DNA of 64,000 nt. Source: Methylomonas sp. UP202. Its GTDB lineage: Bacteria > Pseudomonadota > Gammaproteobacteria > Methylococcales > Methylomonadaceae. The position numbers and the translations under genes are program-made. Positions 40,338-48,914 of this stretch are shown here, in pieces. Positions within the stretch are counted from its first letter, which is position 1. Each line of letters starts with the position of its first letter. The notes beneath the pieces are model-generated. The model ran no database searches. It saw only the letters and a list, made by a program, of their open reading frames with translations, and had not been told where the DNA came from. Location: the NCBI RefSeq assembly GCF_029910655.1, contig NZ_CP123898.1, forward strand, positions 1-64,000. Reading direction: 5' to 3'.

Positions 40338-41318
40338 ATGGCGAATATACAACCTAATAATTCTATAGAATCAAGCGAGTATCATCACTATAATGCGCCG
40401 CCGGAAGTATGCTCCTGGATATTCGACCAAATTGAACAGCTACGTGAACAGGCTCATACAATCATTAGTCAGTATGCGGAACGCTATTGCGCATTGGTTA
40501 GAACGAACGTGGGTGCCATTCGGTATTCAGTGGGCATCAAACTGGAGCAAAAGACAAACGATAAATTTTCCGTTTCGTGGGGCGTTGGTAAGTGGCAGGG
40601 AAATACATTTACCCAAACCAAAAAATTTAAGTTGCAACGTAATCGGTTTCGTGTTTACTATTTGAATGATTATTTAGCTAATGCGCCAATAGAGCTAAAG
40701 GCTCTGGTGAACGAGACGGAAGATAATTTAGAGCGTATAAGAAAACTGCAACATAAAATAGATATACTGCTGGCTTCTATTATGAAATATGAGTCAACAT
40801 TTTTTGGAGAAAATATACCGGCAACTGCGCCTGCATTGGAAGAAAGGCGGCGTGGAGCAACACAAAAAAAAATTGAAAATACTAGCTCAAATCCAGACGA
40901 TAACCAAGTATCAGGCAGCATAAAAGAATGGATCTTTAATCAGAAAAATTTGCTTTGCAAGGAAGCGGAAATGTACGTGTCTTACTACTGGAGCAACAAT
41001 AGAAGAAACGATGGTCTGGAGTCGCCATCAATTTCACTGGGTTTGCGGATTAAGAATAATCGCGGTAATTCTATTAGTATTGAGTGGTTCGAAGCAAAAT
41101 TTGTAGGGAAAAAAGTTCTTGAAAAAAAACGATTCAAAAAACGGAAAAACGTACATCGATACTCGATCTTAGATAAAATTATCGAAACAGAACCAAATTG
41201 GTTTTCGAAACTGGTAATAGACACGGAAGAAGAGCTAGCACGGATCCGGCAAATGATATTTATTTTATCCAAAATAAAAGAAACGTTTTTGGACTACCAA
41301 TACATTTACTTAGTATAG
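40338..41318 (+). CDS. Duplicated MobI-like conjugation protein
   Basis: This 326-residue protein is made of two homologous halves. Residues about 20-160 contain YSVGIKL...FSVSWGVGKW..., KALVNETEDNLERIRKL. Residues about 195-326 contain ISLGLRIKNNRG...ISIEWFEAKFVG, KLVIDTEEELARIRQM. The second half matches my recollection of MobI (SXT, IncA/C), a helper needed at oriT, which is normally single. The start at 40338 (AAGG upstream) excludes an open extension that would cross the palindrome. MobI genes lie beside oriT, which suggests that oriT is in the flanking non-coding DNA. Confidence 0.55.
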   Translation: MANIQPNNSIESSEYHHYNAPPEVCSWIFDQIEQLREQAHTIISQYAERYCALVRTNVGAIRYSVGIKLEQKTNDKFSVSWGVGKWQGNTFTQTKKFKLQRNRFRVYYLNDYLANAPIELKALVNETEDNLERIRKLQHKIDILLASIMKYESTFFGENIPATAPALEERRRGATQKKIENTSSNPDDNQVSGSIKEWIFNQKNLLCKEAEMYVSYYWSNNRRNDGLESPSISLGLRIKNNRGNSISIEWFEAKFVGKKVLEKKRFKKRKNVHRYSILDKIIETEPNWFSKLVIDTEEELARIRQMIFILSKIKETFLDYQYIYLV

Positions 41319-42100
41319 GAATATCTGATGCATTCGTAGCCTATAATCTGGTATCCATCAAATTATTGAATTGTCCCTTGAGCGCTATTGGAAAACTGAA
41401 TTACCCTGAGCTTCTCTAGGCGCTCGCTGCGTTAAGTGATGTAAGCAACCGGACAAGTTTTTTGTGTACCTATCAACATCTGCTGGGCTATACGCGACCG
41501 AGTTAGCCCCTTTATAAGTGTTCCTCCGGATTCACCGTGTGCCGTTCCGTCGCACATCCCCGAAAAACCAACGCCAATCGGCCTCTGCGTTGCCGTGAGA
41601 AGGGTTTTAACGCTCTTGATCCTGCGAGCGTAGGACAGTTGCCGAGCAGATATCTCCACTTTTCGGTCCCTTGCATCAGCCGCAGGTGTCGGATTTGAGC
41701 CAAATCGTCATTTCTTACATGAGTATTCGACGAATAATCGATCGCTATCGATCTGAAAATCGACTGGCAAACGACTAAGTGGTGTCAAAATCGAGCAAAT
41801 CGCTTAAAACGGGACCACTGTCGATTGCTAGTCATGCGACAGGCGATAAAGGTCGCGCTTGTCGTTGGAAAGGAAGTAATCAGGCGTTGCTTGCCGGACC
41901 TCTTTGGCATCAATGGAAAATCGGTGCTCGGTCTGCCGATAGGCGGATTGGCATCCAGGTATTTCTGGAATCGGTCGCGATTGAAACGACTTCAAAACAC
42001 GCTAGCGATGCGCGCAAACACATATCGAATTCAGAGCAACGGCTGTGTTCCTGCGTGTGGTCGTTTCTTTGGCAGCCCGTCTTAATGTAACCAATCCGTG
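41319..42100. other. Non-coding stretch after the MobI-like gene
   Basis: No convincing gene is seen in these 780 bases. Frames of about 75-100 codons exist on both strands (for example 41834-42085 plus, 41432-41659 minus) but have no ribosome-binding site or family signature. The sequence has short inverted elements around 41740 (CGATCG, TATCGAT). It may be remnant DNA or part of a transfer origin region. Confidence 0.4.
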
Positions 42101-42461
42101 AAAAAAATAATGGTGTATGGCTTGATAACACATTGAAAATAAATGATAAAAAAATCAAAGTTCAAAAATAGTCAACAAGCGAAATGCATTATTTTTTTCG
42201 CAAGGCATGCACCATTATTTTTTTACAGACCCATGCGCCATTAACCGGGAAATGGATAAGTCATTGAACTAGCGCGAAAAATCACTTTTTATCCGACAAT
42301 CCTGGCGGCCTAGTGATGTCAGAATGCGAGCAATATCGTAAAAGTTATCACGCGATGCACCATTATTTTTTTCCACCATCAAGACCCATATTTATAAAAT
42401 GGTGCACGGTTGTGGAAAAAAATAATGGTGCATAGTGTGTGGACAGATTTTAATGGTGTAT
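42101..42461. repeat. Cluster of ATGCACCATTATTTTTTT repeats, candidate cis site
   Basis: The 18-mer ATGCACCATTATTTTTTT occurs at 42207-42224 and within 42355-42376. It occurs inverted at 42101-42118 (one change) and within 42412-42433, with partial copies at 42184-42198 and 42446-42461. The copies 42355-42376 and 42412-42433 form a perfect 22-bp inverted repeat (ends CCAC/GTGG) around 35 bp. There is no gene here. The region lies between the MobI-like gene and the traI operon, so oriT or a relaxosome-protein binding region is plausible. Confidence 0.6.
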
Positions 42462-42530
42462 TTCCCGTGGACTTCTGGGATTAGGGTTGTATGGCGGCCA
42501 AGGATGAACGGCATGTGCTCGTTAAATGGA

Positions 42531-42577
42531 AAACCCGCTGGGAAGATGCGTTTTAAAAGCATCTAGCCAGCGGGTTT
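42531..42577. promoter_or_regulatory. 47-bp palindrome, copy 3 (upstream of traI operon)
   Basis: Identical to the copy at 8618 in the same orientation. It ends 50 bp before the lipoprotein gene that opens the traI-traD operon. A GATATGCT at 42592-42599 could be part of a -10 element. Confidence 0.7.
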
Positions 42578-42627
42578 CATTTTTGGAATGCGATATGCTG
42601 ACCTGACCCTAAACAGAGGACAGGCTG

Positions 42628-43077
42628 ATGCGGACTTACACTTTCCTACTTATTCTTTTTTTGGCCGGTTGCGCCCAGGCGCCCATTGATCCGGCAACCT
42701 CGCAAAACGTCATCAATTCAGTCACGGACCCGTCCCCAAGACCAGACTGGCGGCTTAGCGTGGATGGCTTTGCCTCGGAAACGGGCGGGGCGGCGCTACG
42801 TCAGCCGTCGATTGAGCACGTGGTTACGCGCAAACCACCCGCGCAAACCAGCGAGGCGAAAAACAACAACGGATTCGTCACTCGCTCCCTCAGCGAGGCG
42901 GAGCCGTCGGGCACTCAACCGAGTTGTCAGACCGATTCGGCCGACATTGAAAGAGCCTGGCGAAAGTATTGTCGGCACAAACTGGATATGACCGACTGCG
43001 ATCGCGAGATCGTTCGAACCACCCAAATGCCGCCTCGATTGAAGGCGTCGTGCGATCCGAAAAGTCTAAAAAAATAA
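42628..43077 (+). CDS. Small lipoprotein opening the traI operon
   Basis: This 149-residue protein has a clear lipoprotein signal (TFLLILFLAGC, Cys15). The rest is polar and low in structure, with a C-terminal Cys pair region (IERAWRKYCRHKLDMTDCDRE) that may form a small disulfide-linked helix hairpin. It lies 15 bp before traI and just after the 47-bp palindrome. Function unknown; possibly an exclusion or mating-channel lipoprotein. An in-frame ATG at 42628 is the only sensible start. Confidence 0.65.
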   Translation: MRTYTFLLILFLAGCAQAPIDPATSQNVINSVTDPSPRPDWRLSVDGFASETGGAALRQPSIEHVVTRKPPAQTSEAKNNNGFVTRSLSEAEPSGTQPSCQTDSADIERAWRKYCRHKLDMTDCDREIVRTTQMPPRLKASCDPKSLKK

Positions 43078-43092
43078 TTCGGGGGACCGGGG

Positions 43093-45180
43093 ATGTTTGC
43101 GAGTTTGATCAACCGGATATTGGGGGTCGCCGAGCTCGAAGAAGACGTGCCCCGTTACCCGCCGTTTGCCAAAGGCCTGCCGGTGAGACAACCCCAGAAA
43201 ATATTGGAATCCCAAGCGGAGTTAATTCAAAAGATCAGACACTACTTGAGCGTAACGGACGAGGAATATCAACTGCGGGTATATCCATTGATACTCAATT
43301 ACGCGCGATTTGTGCATTTGTTGCCGGCGTCCGAAAAGCATCACCATCGAGGGGCGGGCGGTTTATTCCGGCATGGACTGGAGGTGGGATACGAAGCCGT
43401 TTATCAGTCGCACGGTGTGTTATACGGCATAGACGAAACGCCGGCAAAACGCAAACAACTTACACCCCGCTGGCGGCTGGCGATTTTCATTGCCGGCATG
43501 CTGCATGATTTAGGCAAACCGGTCACCGATATCGAAATTAAATCGGAAGACGGGCGAGATACCTGCAATATTCTGGGCAACGACATTGAGACTTGGGCAA
43601 AGAAACTAAAAATCCAGCGCTATTATCTGCATTGGCGAGCGAATCGGCATGGCGACCACGAGGTGGTCTCGGCGGCATTGATCAACAAAATCATCATCGC
43701 AAGCGTTTCAGAATATTTAAACGAATACGGCCCAACCATCTATAAAGAAATGCTGCTGACGATTGCCGGCACGTCGCATCATTCAAGGATGTTTGGGTTG
43801 GTGATGGACGCGGATTACAACAGTGTTGAAAGGGACCTCAAGGAAAACTGTATTCCCATCGACCCGTCGATTGGAGCCCCCATCGAATGGTTCATATTGG
43901 ATGCCATGCGGCAACTGGTTAAAAAGGGAAAATGGGCCGACAATGTCAAAAGGGCGATCGTCTGGCGATTGAAAGAAGGCCTGTTTATCGTCTGGGACGA
44001 AGCGGCCGAGGAGATTTGTCGCCTGATCACCCAAAACAATATTCCCGGTATTCCGAAACACCCGGATACCTTAGCCGACATCCTCTTCGATCGGCAGCTG
44101 GCCGTTCCGTATCGAATCGATGCGCGCGAGGTTAGACGATATTGGACGATTCAGCCGGACTGCCTGGATACGCCGCTCAGAGTGCTCAAGTTATCGGACC
44201 CTCGGCACGTGTATCCCGAAGCCGCACCCTTAATTGTCAACGGACAGGTGATCCACATCGACGATCGAGACGGGCAGCCTGATCCGATAGCAGGTATCGA
44301 CATCGTGGCCGCCACGTCAGCCCGCGCTGACGACAACGTATCCACGCCTGGGGCGCCGCATCACCCACTGTCGGCACCGGAAACAGCGCCGAGAGCGGTC
44401 GTCGAAACCGAGGCGCGGGAAGTGCTTCAAGTCGGCTCGCCAAACCCGGCGGCATCGAGTCATGCCCAACTGAGCCCACCGACGGCCGTGCCGGACGCAT
44501 CGGAACCGAGGGAGGCAGCAAAGCTTGCCGAGATTCAAGTCGCCAGGCAGTGGTTGGCGTCAAAATCCGTGGCGGGCGACTTACTGATAAAAACCATAGA
44601 TTCCGGCTCGGCCGATCATTTTCAAATCCAACCGAAAGGCCGCGTCTTGGTGCTGCATCAGCAGATTGCCGTCCGGATAGGACAAGCCCCCATCGAGATT
44701 GTCAGGGCGCTGGATGCGGCCGAGATGATCGAAGTCGATCCGCGCAAGCCGATGGTCAAGGTGACCGAGATCGGCGGCGTCAAAGGCGTATTGCTGAATC
44801 AAGAAACCAGCCGAAACCTAGCGGTGCTGATTCACACGAGGGGGTCTACCCCGGTGTCCCAACAGCTTGGTCAGACTAGCGAAGACGCTCTGGACACGCA
44901 TCCTCCGGCACAACGTCTCGCTCAGACTCAGGCAGTGAAATCGGGGTCACTCGACGATACCCATGCCATTGAGCAACTTATTCAATCTATTAAAGCCTTC
45001 GAACTGCCTTTTGCAATTAAAGAGACGGAGGACGGGTTTATCGTGGATATGGTATTGCTGAAGCAGTATATCGAAGATAAGCAGTTATTCGAGTTTAAAC
45101 AGATATTTCGATATGTCTTCAACAGACAAGACATTCAAATCGACAATACCATTGATAAATTCATCGTCAAAAAGTCATGA
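43093..45180 (+). CDS. traI: MOBH-family relaxase TraI
   Basis: This 695-residue relaxase nicks oriT and leads the strand into the recipient. It is of the MOBH (TraI_2) class: EKHHHRGAGGLFRHGLEV at about residues 81-98 and the HD motif MLHDLGKPVTD near 136-146, which coordinates metal instead of the HUH fold of F TraI. A C-terminal TraI_2_C-like domain covers about residues 475-580 (RQWLASKSVAGDLLIKTID, GRVLVLHQQIAVRIG). The middle, residues about 400-470, is a Pro/Ala-rich linker. The stop overlaps traD by 4 bases. Confidence 0.88.
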   Translation: MFASLINRILGVAELEEDVPRYPPFAKGLPVRQPQKILESQAELIQKIRHYLSVTDEEYQLRVYPLILNYARFVHLLPASEKHHHRGAGGLFRHGLEVGYEAVYQSHGVLYGIDETPAKRKQLTPRWRLAIFIAGMLHDLGKPVTDIEIKSEDGRDTCNILGNDIETWAKKLKIQRYYLHWRANRHGDHEVVSAALINKIIIASVSEYLNEYGPTIYKEMLLTIAGTSHHSRMFGLVMDADYNSVERDLKENCIPIDPSIGAPIEWFILDAMRQLVKKGKWADNVKRAIVWRLKEGLFIVWDEAAEEICRLITQNNIPGIPKHPDTLADILFDRQLAVPYRIDAREVRRYWTIQPDCLDTPLRVLKLSDPRHVYPEAAPLIVNGQVIHIDDRDGQPDPIAGIDIVAATSARADDNVSTPGAPHHPLSAPETAPRAVVETEAREVLQVGSPNPAASSHAQLSPPTAVPDASEPREAAKLAEIQVARQWLASKSVAGDLLIKTIDSGSADHFQIQPKGRVLVLHQQIAVRIGQAPIEIVRALDAAEMIEVDPRKPMVKVTEIGGVKGVLLNQETSRNLAVLIHTRGSTPVSQQLGQTSEDALDTHPPAQRLAQTQAVKSGSLDDTHAIEQLIQSIKAFELPFAIKETEDGFIVDMVLLKQYIEDKQLFEFKQIFRYVFNRQDIQIDNTIDKFIVKKS

Positions 45181-47021
45181 AAGACGAATACGACTATCAG
45201 CTACCCTGGCGGCCCAATTACGAAGTCACCGCGATTGTGGTCTGGTTCGCCTTTGGACTGGTGGCGTATGTCATGGTGATCTTTTCCGGATTGCCGCGCG
45301 AACCATTTAACGGGCTGATGGCGGTGTGTCTCTTGATGGCCGGTAGGCGTTTGCCGTCATCGGCTAGGGTGTGGTATCGCAAGTACCGTCTGAAGTATTT
45401 CAAATTCCAACGCTTCAACGTCGCCAGTCTTGCCGGGATCGTGCGGCGCCATCCCGACCAATGGTGGCTGGGTTGGGGCTTCGAGTGGAATCAGCAGCAC
45501 GCCCAATTGGCCTACGACATCCAAAAACGCGATTTAACCGGCTTGATTCCGGTCAATCTTGATCGGATGGGGGCGACCTGGATCCACGGTCTGGGATTAA
45601 GCGAAGGCTACATCCGGCAAGCCATTGCGCATAGCGCCGGCCACACCCTGATCGTTGGCACCACCGGCGCCGGCAAGACCCGGCTGTTCGACATCCTGGT
45701 CACGCAGGCCGTACTGCGCAACGAAGCCGTGATTATCATCGACCCCAAGGGCGACAAAGATCTGAAATGGTGTGCCGAACGTGCCTGTAGGCTGTCCGGT
45801 TCGCCGCAGCGATTCGTCTACTTCCATCCGGCCTTTCCGGACCAGAGCGTGCGCATCGATCCTTTGAAGAATTTCAATCGCTCGTCCGAGCTGGCCAGCC
45901 GAATTGCCGCGGTCAGTCCCGGTGAGTCCGGCTCGGACCCCTTCAAGGCCTTCGGTCAGAAGGCGCTGGATAATATTGTGCAAGGGCTGTTTGCCGCCGA
46001 AGAACAACCGTCCTTGGTGAAACTTCGCACCTATCTGGAAGGCGGCCCCGTGCCCTTGGTCATTAAAGCGCTGGCCCGTTATTTCGACAAGGTCCTCGAT
46101 TTCGAATGGCGTGCCAGTGTGGGTTTGAAGAAGCAGGACTTTAGCGATAAAACCGCGCAGTTGTTGGTCAGGTTCTATCGGGAGCGCGTGCAGGCGGAAC
46201 AACAGAACACCGACCTGGAAGGGCTGATTTCCATGTTCGAACACGACCGCACCCATTTCAGCAAAATGATTGCCTCGCTGTTGCCGCTGATGAATATGCT
46301 GACCTCCGGCAGCTTAGGGGCCTTATTGTCGCCGGATCAAAGCGACGCGAACGATACGCGGGCCATCACCGATGCCGCCGAAATCATTAAAGGCGCCCAA
46401 GTGGCCTATATCGGCCTGGATTCCTTATCGGACAGCATGGTCGGTAGCGCAATCGGCTCCATACTGCTGGCGGATCTGGCGGCTGTCGCCGGCGACCGCT
46501 ACAACCACGGCATCGACAACCGGCCGGTCAATATCTTCGTCGACGAAGCGGCCGAGGTGATTAACGACCCGTGCATCCAGCTCTTGAACAAAGGCCGCGG
46601 CGCCAAATTCCGCTTGTTCATCGCCACCCAAACCTTTGCCGACTTCTCGGCCCGATTGGGTTCCGAAGCCAAGGCTCGGCAAATACTGGCCAACCTCAAC
46701 AACCTCATCGCGCTTCGCGTGATGGATGCCGAAACCCAAACCTACATTACCGATAACCTACCCAAAACCCGATTGAAATACGTCATGAGAACCCAGGGCG
46801 TTTCTACCCATTCAGCAAATCCAGCGGTATTTTCCGGAAATATCGGCGAACGGTTGATGGAGGAAGAGGGCGACTTATTCGCTCCGCAGCTATTAGGCCA
46901 ATTGCCCGATCTGCACTACATCGCCAAATTGTCCGGCGGCCGCATCGTCAAGGGCCGCCTGCCGATACTCATTTCTGAATTGGATAAGGAACACACGAAT
47001 GTCAAATCCCAAACGGCGTAA
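45177..47021 (+). CDS. traD: Coupling protein TraD (VirD4 family)
   Basis: This 614-residue hexameric ATPase links the relaxosome to the secretion channel. There are two N-terminal membrane segments (IVVWFAFGLVAYVMVIFSGL and GLMAVCLLMAG). Walker A is VGTTGAGKTRL near residue 160, IIIDPKGDKDLKW is the conserved Asp block, and Walker B VNIFVDEAAEV is near 451. It follows traI directly, as in SXT and IncA/C, and its last 23 bases overlap the next gene. Confidence 0.92.
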   Translation: MKDEYDYQLPWRPNYEVTAIVVWFAFGLVAYVMVIFSGLPREPFNGLMAVCLLMAGRRLPSSARVWYRKYRLKYFKFQRFNVASLAGIVRRHPDQWWLGWGFEWNQQHAQLAYDIQKRDLTGLIPVNLDRMGATWIHGLGLSEGYIRQAIAHSAGHTLIVGTTGAGKTRLFDILVTQAVLRNEAVIIIDPKGDKDLKWCAERACRLSGSPQRFVYFHPAFPDQSVRIDPLKNFNRSSELASRIAAVSPGESGSDPFKAFGQKALDNIVQGLFAAEEQPSLVKLRTYLEGGPVPLVIKALARYFDKVLDFEWRASVGLKKQDFSDKTAQLLVRFYRERVQAEQQNTDLEGLISMFEHDRTHFSKMIASLLPLMNMLTSGSLGALLSPDQSDANDTRAITDAAEIIKGAQVAYIGLDSLSDSMVGSAIGSILLADLAAVAGDRYNHGIDNRPVNIFVDEAAEVINDPCIQLLNKGRGAKFRLFIATQTFADFSARLGSEAKARQILANLNNLIALRVMDAETQTYITDNLPKTRLKYVMRTQGVSTHSANPAVFSGNIGERLMEEEGDLFAPQLLGQLPDLHYIAKLSGGRIVKGRLPILISELDKEHTNVKSQTA

Positions 47022-47406
47022 ACCCGAAAAACCGATGGAAGTAGTCCAATTGGAATGGTGGCGCAAATCAAACCGGTCCGAGAACCAGGAATTGCAAATC
47101 CTGGAACTCGACTGGCCGGTGGCCATCGAGATCATCCAGTGCGCGATCAAAATCCTGCTCGAACACGGCCAGGATGCTGAGCAACAGGAAACCACCATCA
47201 CTGAGATGATGCTTAAAGTGCTGTCACGGTATGCTCGGGCATCCGCGCAAGCTCATCCGGATGACGGCTTCCGGCTGCACCAGACGGTCCACGCCCTGCA
47301 AACCTGTTTGTCCGAGCGGTTAGCCACGGAGGTACCGATCGACAGGTTGGTGACCAACCCCAGAGTGATGGCCATCCTTGAGCGTATTTCGGCGGCGGTG
47401 TCATGA
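46999..47406 (+). CDS. Unknown protein between traD and traJ-like gene
   Basis: This 135-residue soluble helical protein (LDWPVAIEIIQCAIKILLEH, MMLKVLSRYARASAQAH, LHQTVHALQTCLSERL) has no signal peptide. It overlaps traD by 23 bases and the next gene by ATGA, so it is in the operon. A small gene at this place also occurs in SXT-like elements. I do not recognise a motif. Confidence 0.6.
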   Translation: MSNPKRRKPEKPMEVVQLEWWRKSNRSENQELQILELDWPVAIEIIQCAIKILLEHGQDAEQQETTITEMMLKVLSRYARASAQAHPDDGFRLHQTVHALQTCLSERLATEVPIDRLVTNPRVMAILERISAAVS

Positions 47407-48035
47407 CCAAAAGCCTCTTTGTCACCTTCATCTTGTGGATCGCCGAAGTGTTTTTGGTCGCGGTATTGGTCTCCGATCGCTGGCTGACCGATATGCAAGA
47501 CACCGAAGACCGGATGATCGTCGAATACCTCGGCGCCGATCACGATCGGCGCATCCGCGAGGAGGCCACCTCGGTATTCAATGCCTTATTGGTGCAAACC
47601 GGCATTCAACAAAACGTTTACCACTTTTTCATTCCCACGACAGCGGAGCGCGAGAAATCGGTCGGTTTTGAGCACTTTGGGCAGACCGATTATTTTCCGT
47701 TTGTCCAAAGCAAATTGGACGTGTTGTTCGGGACCTTTTACCAATCGCTACGGCGTTTGTTTTTGCTGTTATCGTGGTGGCCGTTTTTAATCGCCTCCGT
47801 TATCCCCAGCGCGGTGGACGGCTTGGTGCAACGCAAAATCAAGCAATCCAACTTCGATTACTCCAGTCCTCTAGCGCACCGCTATAGCTTCTACGCCGTC
47901 ATCGGCATCGTCTACTTGCTGCTGCTCGGCTTGACCTTCCCATTTCCGATTCCGCCGCAAGCCATGCCGATCGCCTGTGTCCTGATCGCCTTGGCCATGA
48001 ACATCTATTTTGCCCACACCCAAAAACGCGTTTAA
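47403..48035 (+). CDS. DUF4400 (TraJ-like) membrane protein
   Basis: This 210-residue protein has an N-terminal membrane segment (LFVTFILWIAEVFLVAVLV), a periplasmic stretch and three further hydrophobic segments (LFLLLSWWPFLIASVIPSAV, FYAVIGIVYLLLLGLTFPF, AMPIACVLIALAMNIYF). VDGLVQRKIKQSNFDYSSPLAH is characteristic of DUF4400, annotated TraJ in SXT/IncA/C operons and found after traD. Unrelated to the F regulator TraJ. Its role in transfer is not established. Confidence 0.72.
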   Translation: MTKSLFVTFILWIAEVFLVAVLVSDRWLTDMQDTEDRMIVEYLGADHDRRIREEATSVFNALLVQTGIQQNVYHFFIPTTAEREKSVGFEHFGQTDYFPFVQSKLDVLFGTFYQSLRRLFLLLSWWPFLIASVIPSAVDGLVQRKIKQSNFDYSSPLAHRYSFYAVIGIVYLLLLGLTFPFPIPPQAMPIACVLIALAMNIYFAHTQKRV

Positions 48036-48052
48036 CCGAAGGAGCGCGACCG

Positions 48053-48532
48053 ATGTCATCGTACCGCTGGAATGTCCGCCTGATACCGCTGCTAACACTG
48101 CTGGCCTTTGCCGGCGTGGGGCATGCCGAAACGCTCAGTGGTCAAGTGGTGGGCGTCCACGATGGCGATACCTTAACGCTCCTCACAGCGACGGCCCAGA
48201 CCGTCAAAGTACGTCTGGCCAACATTGACGCTCCGGAAAGCGATCAAGCCTACGGGCAAGTCGCCAAGCTCGGCTTAGCCAATGCCGTGCTCGGTCGTGC
48301 AATCACCGTCGACGCTACTCAGCGCGATTTTTACGGCCGCGTGGTAGGGCAAGTCAGTTATCAGGGGCGAGACATCAATCTAGAGCAAGTCGCCAACGGG
48401 CTGGCTTGGGTGTATCGGCAATTCACCGACGATCCGGTCTACCTGCAAGCCGAACAGGCTGCGAGTCAGGCAAAAATAGGCTTGTGGCAAGATCCGGCGC
48501 CGGTGGCGCCGTGGCTGTTCCGGCATCATTAA
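48053..48532 (+). CDS. Secreted thermonuclease-family nuclease
   Basis: This 159-residue protein has a signal peptide (LLTLLAFAGVGHA) and a staphylococcal-nuclease fold: SGQVVGVHDGDTLTLL, VKVRLANIDAPESDQAYG, DFYGRVVGQV and VANGLAWVYRQF. Catalytic Arg and Asp positions are kept (RLANIDAPE, GR). It is a Ca-dependent nuclease of the periplasm. Such genes are common passengers of conjugative operons. Confidence 0.85.
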   Translation: MSSYRWNVRLIPLLTLLAFAGVGHAETLSGQVVGVHDGDTLTLLTATAQTVKVRLANIDAPESDQAYGQVAKLGLANAVLGRAITVDATQRDFYGRVVGQVSYQGRDINLEQVANGLAWVYRQFTDDPVYLQAEQAASQAKIGLWQDPAPVAPWLFRHH

Positions 48533-48555
48533 TCGACGACACGCAGGCGGATGAT

Positions 48556-48912
48556 ATGAATATGGCGAAAGCGAGCGAGGCGGACCTTAAAATGGCGCTT
48601 GAATTGGCTTCAGCGTTGGAAGCGATCAGTCACTGGTCCGGCGGTACGATGCCGGAAAACATAGCCAAGCCTCAACAAGATGAAGACGACTGGGAACCGT
48701 TCACTCTCGATGACCCTGAGCACTGTCGACGCGTGTGCGAATACCTGATTCGATTGGCACGGAGCGCCTCCTTGTTTCGCGTGGTGATGGGGATGGTTGT
48801 ACTGCTCGATCCGGAGAACCGATTCATCGATCCTGGCGCCGACATATTGGCGTATCACCCGGATACGGTCGCGGCACTGAAGGCAATCGCCGAGCCGATG
48901 CAGGGGAGCTAG
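48556..48912 (+). CDS. Unknown small protein at end of traI operon
   Basis: This 118-residue acidic soluble protein starts at ATG 48556 and has no signal or membrane segment. The helical part LKMALELASALEAISHWSGG is followed by CRRVCEYLIRLARSASLFRVVMGMVVLLDPEN. It lies 23 bp after the nuclease gene and 2 bp before the acyltransferase gene. I do not recognise the family. Confidence 0.55.
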   Translation: MNMAKASEADLKMALELASALEAISHWSGGTMPENIAKPQQDEDDWEPFTLDDPEHCRRVCEYLIRLARSASLFRVVMGMVVLLDPENRFIDPGADILAYHPDTVAALKAIAEPMQGS

Positions 48913-48914
48913 CG

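Noticed and set aside
41432-41659. Possible remnant of a group II intron or small gene after the mobI-like gene
   Set aside because: I could not recognise a domain V structure or any reverse transcriptase fragment; composition alone is not evidence.
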